The position numbers and the translations under genes are program-made. This document shows, piece after piece, positions 60,200 to 64,000 of a DNA stretch of 64,000 nucleotides. Below the pieces are notes generated by a model. That model was not told the DNA's origin, did not search any database, and was given only the letters and a program-made list of their open reading frames with translations. The stretch comes from Abelmoschus esculentus. Lineage: Eukaryota; Streptophyta; Magnoliopsida; Malvales; Malvaceae. Each line of letters opens with the position of its first letter. Position 1 is the stretch's first letter. The DNA lies in NCBI GenBank assembly GCA_035048815.1, contig JAUCBN010000036.1, positions 3,234,001-3,298,000 of the forward strand, written 5' to 3'.

Positions 60200-60540
60200 T
60201 TATTCTCTCTCGGTTCGAAAATGATTCGCTATAGATAGATACATGATTTTATAGCAGAGTTATAAATTTTTATATTTAGTAAAACTATAGTGAAAAAAGT
60301 TAGTGGGTTTGAAATTAGATAATATATGGAAAATATTTTTTTTGATGTCATATGATTTTTAAATTTTCAAAAAGCATGATTCCATTCTAGATGACCTCAT
60401 TTGTTCATCGATGGGTCGATGGGATGCATAACTAAATAAACAATAAAAAATAAAAAAATATATAAAATATAAAAAATTTTAAATTTTTAAGTGGTATGAC
60501 TGTTTCCAACATCCTAAATCTATCCCTGATGATAGTCTGG
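60200..60540. other. Intergenic between foldback element and LINE tail
   Basis: AT-rich, no gene. A frame near 60493 reading WYDCFQHP could be the edge of the LINE copy (LINE proteins often carry a WYDxW motif), but this is too short to be sure. Confidence 0.35.
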
Positions 60541-60559
60541 GGGTGGATTGGTGTTTCTG

Positions 60560-61330
60560 CCTAACAACGTGGAACTAAATTTGGTCTTATTTCAACTGTC
60601 CAGGTTAAACCACGTCATAGTTGGACTTGGAAAAAAATTATTAAAGCTGAGGGATTGGTTATCGATCTTAGACGGACAACAGGAGAATTTTACAGCTAGG
60701 AAGGTTTGGGAACACATTAGGCATAAAAAGAAAAAAGTTTCCTGGGAAGGCGTGGTATGGGGAAAGTTAACAATTCCAAGGCATTCACTTATAACTTGGC
60801 AAGCTGTATTGGATCGATTGTCTACTAAGGAGAGAATGATAAAGTGGGGATGCCAATTAGATTCGACTTGTATCCTTTGTGAGGTCGATGTGGAAACCCG
60901 AAATCATTTATTTGGGGATTGTGATTTTTTATGGGAGATTTGGGAGATGATATTGCGTGATTGTGAATGTCAGCAAAATAGATGTTCTTGGTCCGATTTG
61001 TTTGCATGGATAAGTAGAGAAGGTAAAGGGAAGACATTGCGCGCTACTATTCTCATAGTGGCTTGGGGTGGATTAAATTATTACATCTGACAGGAAAGAA
61101 ATGGGAGAATTGATGGAAGACAATCTCGTAGGGTTGCTGCTATCTTTGCAATTATTCAAAATGACGTTCGTTTGCGCTTATTGGATTATAAAAATCTTAG
61201 TCTAAATACTAAATTAGCTTGTAAATAGAGTTTAAGTTAGATATCATTTGTATAGGAAGTTCTTGTACATAAAATTTATATGAGGTCCTTGGATGAATAA
61301 AAATTCATTTATCCAAAAAAAATAAAAAAT
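60560..61330 (+). mobile_element. LINE 3' end with zf-RVT domain, frameshifted and stop-interrupted
   Basis: An early frame reads KPRHSWTWKKIIKAEGLV. After a frameshift comes ENFTARKVWEHIRHKKKKVS, VVWGKLTIPRHSLITWQAVL, DRLSTKERMIKWGCQLDSTC and ILCEVDVETRNHLFGDCDFL, the zf-RVT domain of plant L1-like LINEs with its Cys/His pattern. At 61088 a TGA replaces the usual Trp of IWQERN, and the frame continues QERNGRIDGR. The copy ends in an imperfect hairpin (61292-61315, GGATGAAT / ATTCATTTATCC) followed by an A-rich tail (61316-61330). It is 5' truncated. Confidence 0.82.
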
Positions 61331-61711
61331 TTGGTCTTCTTTCTATTTTTTTTTTTTTTACATGTAATTGCTGAGGTAAAGATTACATAAGAAATGTGTT
61401 ATGAATATAATATTTGAGCACATCTCCACTAATTGTCCTTTTCTATACTGACATCTGACTTTATGTAATTTCATTTTGATTATGAGTTTTATTCTTGTGC
61501 TTTATAAAATTTGATAATCAAATAAAAAAAGTAAACGTAAGTGGATGCCTTGACTTAAATAAAAAAATATAATCGTAACCTTGAATGGCAGGTAGTACGG
61601 TTGTTAAATTAATGCTACTCGCCAAATGAGCTCACTGTCAAAGTTTCAATGAACCCAGAAATTGAATCTTCACCTAATTTTTCTCCTCCAAGTCCAGCAG
61701 CTCACAAGTAA

Positions 61712-61739
61712 GGAGAGAGAGGGAGAGAGAGAGAGAGAG
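61712..61739. repeat. (GA)n microsatellite
   Basis: GGAGAGAGAGGG then (AG)n, 28 bp with one interruption. About 1.15 kb upstream of the kinase start. Confidence 0.85.
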
Positions 61740-62750
61740 TCCCGCTTTTGGATAAAATATTTTCACCTAGGTAGGTCCAAAGGCTGATGCAAACAAGATT
61801 AATTAAGACAAGTATAGGTCCAATTTCATCGATATAGCCTGAAAATTATAATTATACCCCACCAATTTCAACAAGTTGGCAACTTACAAAGTGAGCAGGC
61901 TAATCCCAAAAGCGTCAAAACTCAAAATCACAAGGGGGGTGGCGCGGCGCCTCAGCCTCAGTCTGCCTAGTGTAGCCAAAATTCCATGAACCTGTGGGAG
62001 TTTGCGTATGCATGAGCTCATTCGGGATGATAGGAATCCCCACTACCAGTACCAGAGCCTGCAATTTCATTTTTCCATGTCTTTTGACTCCTAATTAAAA
62101 TACCCGGCGGTCAATAGGTCGCACTATTAAGATGATTATGATTCTCGTAGGAAAATACTCCAATTTGACCGCAAGCGCAGATTTTCTTTTACGATAGTAT
62201 TTGTTTTAAAATATAATCTGTATTATTTAATATTGATCGTAATCACTTTATTAATATTACTAGTGCTTGAACTTGTAACCTCTAAAAACAACAATCGTTC
62301 TTTTTAACTACTTAACTATTTGGGCTAGAGGGCTCATGCTTTATTAATATTTTTCTATATAGTAATTCTAAAAAACTTTGTTTTAGTGTAGTTGTGTTTA
62401 TAAGATGTAATTATACATTTTACAAAGAAAACAGTTGATTATTAATTATTTTTAAATCATTTGTTGGTGTATCCCTTTGAGGTGTTAACTGCAATGTTCC
62501 ATGAACTTAATGTTGCCATAAGTCGTTTCATAGGGTCTGGACAATTAGGCTGCCGAAGCTAAACGATCCCTTCATGCTTTCCATCAATAAATAAAAATTG
62601 TAAACAACTTGACTTAAAATGTTAATTTCGATCTAATATTTTTTTATTACTCTTAATATAGGCGTAATTACAGAAATATACATCTTCACATATTTGCAAC
62701 GTCGACGCCTACCATATAAAAATATATATTTTATAAAAAAATCCCTCCCC

Positions 62751-62758
62751 TATATATA
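62751..62758 (+). promoter_or_regulatory. Probable TATA box of the MAPKKK-like gene
   Basis: TATATATA, 146 bp upstream of the ATG, preceded by a C-rich flank (TCCCTCCCC). Confidence 0.5.
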
Positions 62759-62896
62759 GTCGTAGGAGTCTTTGCGCCACAATATCGCCCTGTAAACTCT
62801 GTTCTGCTCATTTTGCCTCATAACAAAGAAAGAAAGCATTCATTTCTTAAAGACAAAACACAAAGTTGAATTCTTGAGTGGAATTTTGAGTGTCCA

Positions 62897-63943
62897 ATGG
62901 AGTGGGTTCGAGGGGATACGATTGGGTGTGGAAGTTTCGGCACTGTCAATTTGGTGGTGCCCAAAAATGGCTTCTCAAAATCTCCTTTAATGGCTGTCAA
63001 GTCTTGCCAACTCATCGGCTCTGTTTGGCTGAAGAAGGAGAAGGAAGTGCTGGATCGAATCGGTTCTTGCCCCCAAATCATTCGTTGTTTAGGTGGTGAG
63101 TACACGGTCGAAAAGGGTGGGAAGTTGTATAATTTGTTCTTGGAGTACGCTGACAAAGGAAGCTTAGCTGATCACGTGAAGAAAAGCGGCGGGAACTTGA
63201 TGGAATCCGATGTTAGAAGATACGCAAGATCGATACTCAAAGGGCTACGCTTTGTTCATTCAAAAGGGTTCGTTCATTGTGATATTAAGCTTCAGAATGT
63301 TCTGTTGTTTGGTAATGGTGATGTGAAGATAGCTGATTTTGGATTGGCCAAGAAAATTGGGGAAGAAGAAGTAGGAAAACAGAGGAGTATGGAAATCAGG
63401 GGAACTCCTCTGAATATCGCACCGGAGTCGGTCACCCAAAACGTGTATGATTCAGCAGTTGATATTTGGGCACTCGGATGTGCCATTGTTGAGATGTTTA
63501 CTGGGATACCAGCTTGGAATTTCAAACCAGGGACAAACATGGCGGCTTTGTTTATTAAGATTGGAGTTGGAAATGAATTGCCTGGAATTCCACAAAATTT
63601 ATCTGAGGAAGGAAAATATTTTCTCAGGAAATGCTTCGTTAAGGATCCGAAGAAGCGGTGGACGGCTGAGATGCTCCTGGATCATCCATTCATGTCTGCC
63701 GATGCTGAATCAACATCCCCAAGATGTTCATTTGAAGAATTCTCATCTTCACCAAAATGTCCATTTGAGTTCCCAGATTGGGTTTGGAGTTCGACTCCAT
63801 CGACAGCTTCTTCTGAATCAAGCTCTGTTCTTTCATTCTCGAGTTACATTAACATTCCATCCCCTTGGGATCGAATTCGTGAACTGGCTTGTGCTGAAGC
63901 AGCCGATTGGCCTGTTTCAGAGAATTGGATCAGATTGAGGTAG
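62897..63943 (+). CDS. MAPKKK17/18-like protein kinase (MEKK subfamily)
   Basis: Intronless 348-residue serine/threonine kinase of the plant MAPKKK17/18/19/20 group. The domain starts at once: GCGSFGTV glycine loop (10-17), AVK with Lys35, catalytic loop HCDIKLQN (Asp129, Asn134), DFG at 147-149, the activation-segment GTPLNIAPE (169-177), and DIWALGCAIVEMFTG (189-203). All residues needed for catalysis are present, so it should be active. The C-terminal 75 or so residues are Ser-rich and acidic, ending WPVSENWIRLR. In Arabidopsis, MAPKKK17/18 act in abscisic-acid signalling upstream of MKK3. That role is inferred by family. HCD in place of HRD is normal in this group. Leu after DIK is less usual. 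Confidence 0.93.
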   Translation: MEWVRGDTIGCGSFGTVNLVVPKNGFSKSPLMAVKSCQLIGSVWLKKEKEVLDRIGSCPQIIRCLGGEYTVEKGGKLYNLFLEYADKGSLADHVKKSGGNLMESDVRRYARSILKGLRFVHSKGFVHCDIKLQNVLLFGNGDVKIADFGLAKKIGEEEVGKQRSMEIRGTPLNIAPESVTQNVYDSAVDIWALGCAIVEMFTGIPAWNFKPGTNMAALFIKIGVGNELPGIPQNLSEEGKYFLRKCFVKDPKKRWTAEMLLDHPFMSADAESTSPRCSFEEFSSSPKCPFEFPDWVWSSTPSTASSESSSVLSFSSYINIPSPWDRIRELACAEAADWPVSENWIRLR

Positions 63944-64000
63944 AAGAAACAAGAGATGTAGATGGAGTTATAATTGATTTTCCATTGCAAATGATTAGTA

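Larger units (their letters stand above)
61331..62896. other. Intergenic; upstream region of the MAPKKK-like gene
   Basis: Contains an interrupted GA tract at 61712-61739 and AT-rich DNA. No open frame with family motifs. The last 200 bp hold the probable TATA box and leader of the kinase gene. Confidence 0.5.

Noticed and set aside
1..64000. tRNA, rRNA, known miRNA precursors or CRISPR arrays
   Set aside because: A read-through by eye for tRNA T-loop-like GGTTCRAATCC motifs and some familiar plant miRNA sequences found none. A tRNAscan or miRNA search would be needed to exclude them properly.

Overview
This window is nuclear DNA from a flowering plant. The genes carry many short GT-AG introns, the intergenic DNA is very AT-rich and full of small inverted-repeat transposons and decayed retroelements, and the proteins belong to land-plant families (Dof, HECATE bHLH, class B heat-shock factor, CEP peptide precursor, RPW8, PLANT CADMIUM RESISTANCE, RUS). 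Protein similarity as I recall it points to a eudicot, probably Malvaceae (cotton-like). That is an inference and not a sequence match.

Left arm (1-13.3 kb), gene-dense. A NASP-type histone chaperone gene runs off the left edge on the minus strand. It is divergent from a five-exon NOL7/UTP16-like nucleolar protein gene, and the shared 0.6 kb promoter carries two TGGGCC elements and a telo-box. Next come an intronless JINGUBANG-like WD40 gene, a broken fragment of an extra-large G protein (XLG) gene, a ten-exon RUS4-like plastid protein gene (minus) and a Dof transcription factor.

Centre (13.3-41 kb), genes separated by transposon-rich gaps. The most unusual gene is at 15354-16697: a complete four-exon gene whose first exon encodes an RPW8 disease-resistance domain and whose last three encode a reticulon domain ending in a KKXX endoplasmic-reticulum retrieval signal. 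It is followed by an HRS1/HHO-type GARP transcription factor, a LINE RNase H remnant, a CEP signalling-peptide precursor with two CEP units, a six-exon membrane-anchored sulfotransferase-like gene, a PCR/PLAC8 gene convergent with a four-EF-hand calmodulin-like gene, a seven-exon centrin gene whose first coding exon is only the ATG, and an HSFB2-type repressor with heat-shock elements in its promoter.

Right arm (41-64 kb), mostly AT-rich intergenic DNA with a copia fragment, two LINE 3' tails and several MITEs. Its genes are an SMI1/KNR4-like conserved plant gene, a HECATE-type bHLH gene and a MAPKKK17/18-like kinase. The genes form no operon-like unit. Several stress or signalling genes lie here (RPW8-reticulon, CEP, CML, HSFB2, MAPKKK), but nothing in the sequence shows that they act together.

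Exon limits were set by hand from GT/AG borders, reading-frame phase and family conservation. For every multi-exon gene that starts and ends inside the window, the exon lengths sum to an exact number of codons.
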